DNA of 6,838 nucleotides from positions 1 through 6,838 of the forward strand of contig CANHVD010000313.1 of NCBI GenBank assembly GCA_947463775.1, in the 5' to 3' direction. This DNA comes from Planctomycetaceae bacterium (lineage in GTDB: Bacteria; Planctomycetota; Planctomycetia; Planctomycetales; Planctomycetaceae). A model generated the notes under the pieces. The model was not told the origin of the DNA. It did no database searches and saw nothing but the letters and a program-made list of their open reading frames with translations. Shown piece by piece: positions 6,659 to 6,838 of the stretch. Position 1 is the stretch's first letter. Each line of letters starts with the position of its first letter. A program made the position numbers and the translations under genes.

Positions 6659-6838
6659 TCAGCGAGCATAGAGTTCTGCAAACGCCTGCCGATAGGGGAG
6701 TTCATTTTTCGGAAACAACGCTTCGAAGGTCGAGTCTTCAGTGGCACCTTTCTGAAAGCGGCGTTTCTCGAACACAGGCATCGTGTGCCCTGTGATCTGT
6801 TCAACCCCGCGACGCACAACTTCTCCTTTGAGCTGATA
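6659..6838 (-). CDS. C-terminal fragment of an unidentified protein, possibly asparagine synthase-like
   Basis: The minus-strand frame is open from the right edge to a TGA at 6659-6661, giving the last 59 residues of a protein whose start lies outside the window. The visible tail contains GHTMPVFEKRRFQKGA and ends LFPKNELPYRQAFAELYAR. The arrangement of a basic Phe/Gln/Gly segment followed by a Tyr-Arg-x-x-Phe helix near the C-terminus faintly recalls the end of AsnB-type asparagine synthetases, which occur in polysaccharide clusters. This is a weak resemblance and no catalytic motif is in view. The frame has natural codon use and a sensible end 68 bases before the NagA-like start, so it is more credible than the overlapping frames. 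It is probably the gene upstream of the NagA-like gene in a minus-strand unit. Confidence 0.55.
   Translation of the reverse strand, partial: YQLKGEVVRRGVEQITGHTMPVFEKRRFQKGATEDSTFEALFPKNELPYRQAFAELYAR

Noticed and set aside
6631..6819. 62-residue minus-strand frame
   Set aside because: It overlaps the better frame ending at 6659, is rich in Arg and Cys as out-of-frame translations often are, and runs across that gene's stop region.

Overview
The window is about 6.8 kb of bacterial DNA with tightly packed genes and moderate GC. It probably comes from a planctomycete or a related marine or environmental bacterium. That guess rests on the gene mix (an MsbA-type exporter, a bacterial ELM1-family protein, several sulfotransferases and a variant NagA) and on overall protein style. 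No rRNA or other marker gene is present, so the taxonomy is tentative.

Layout. Five genes run on the plus strand. They are a SAM-dependent methyltransferase cut by the left edge (2-697), an MsbA-like ABC exporter with fused membrane and ATPase domains (763-2754), an ELM1-family (DUF1022) glycosyltransferase-fold protein (2769-3812), a PAPS-type sulfotransferase (3809-4663) and a second sulfotransferase of a different family (best start 4690, end 5382). The last four have gaps of 14 bases, a 4-base ATGA overlap and 26 bases, so they are probably one transcription unit. Two genes run on the minus strand and converge on it: an N-acetylglucosamine-6-phosphate deacetylase-like protein (5388-6590) and the C-terminal end of another protein entering from the right edge (6659-6838). 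Only 5 bases separate the two convergent stop codons.

How they may work together. A lipid or glycolipid flippase-type exporter, a GT-B-like protein, two sulfotransferases and possibly a methyltransferase fit a pathway that builds, decorates with sulfate and exports a cell-envelope glycoconjugate. The NagA-like enzyme belongs to amino-sugar metabolism but is transcribed separately. The pathway reading is inference from neighbourhood; the individual family assignments rest on visible motifs.

Points most worth attention: the NagA homologue has Tyr in place of the family's metal-binding Glu while the other active-site residues are kept at nearly the same spacing; the ABC exporter carries a roughly 70-residue, coiled-coil-like insertion in its first extracytoplasmic loop; and exporter, ELM1 and two unrelated sulfotransferases sit together in one compact operon. 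No RNA genes, mobile elements, CRISPR arrays or convincing terminators were seen, and no gene-free stretch exceeds 70 bases.
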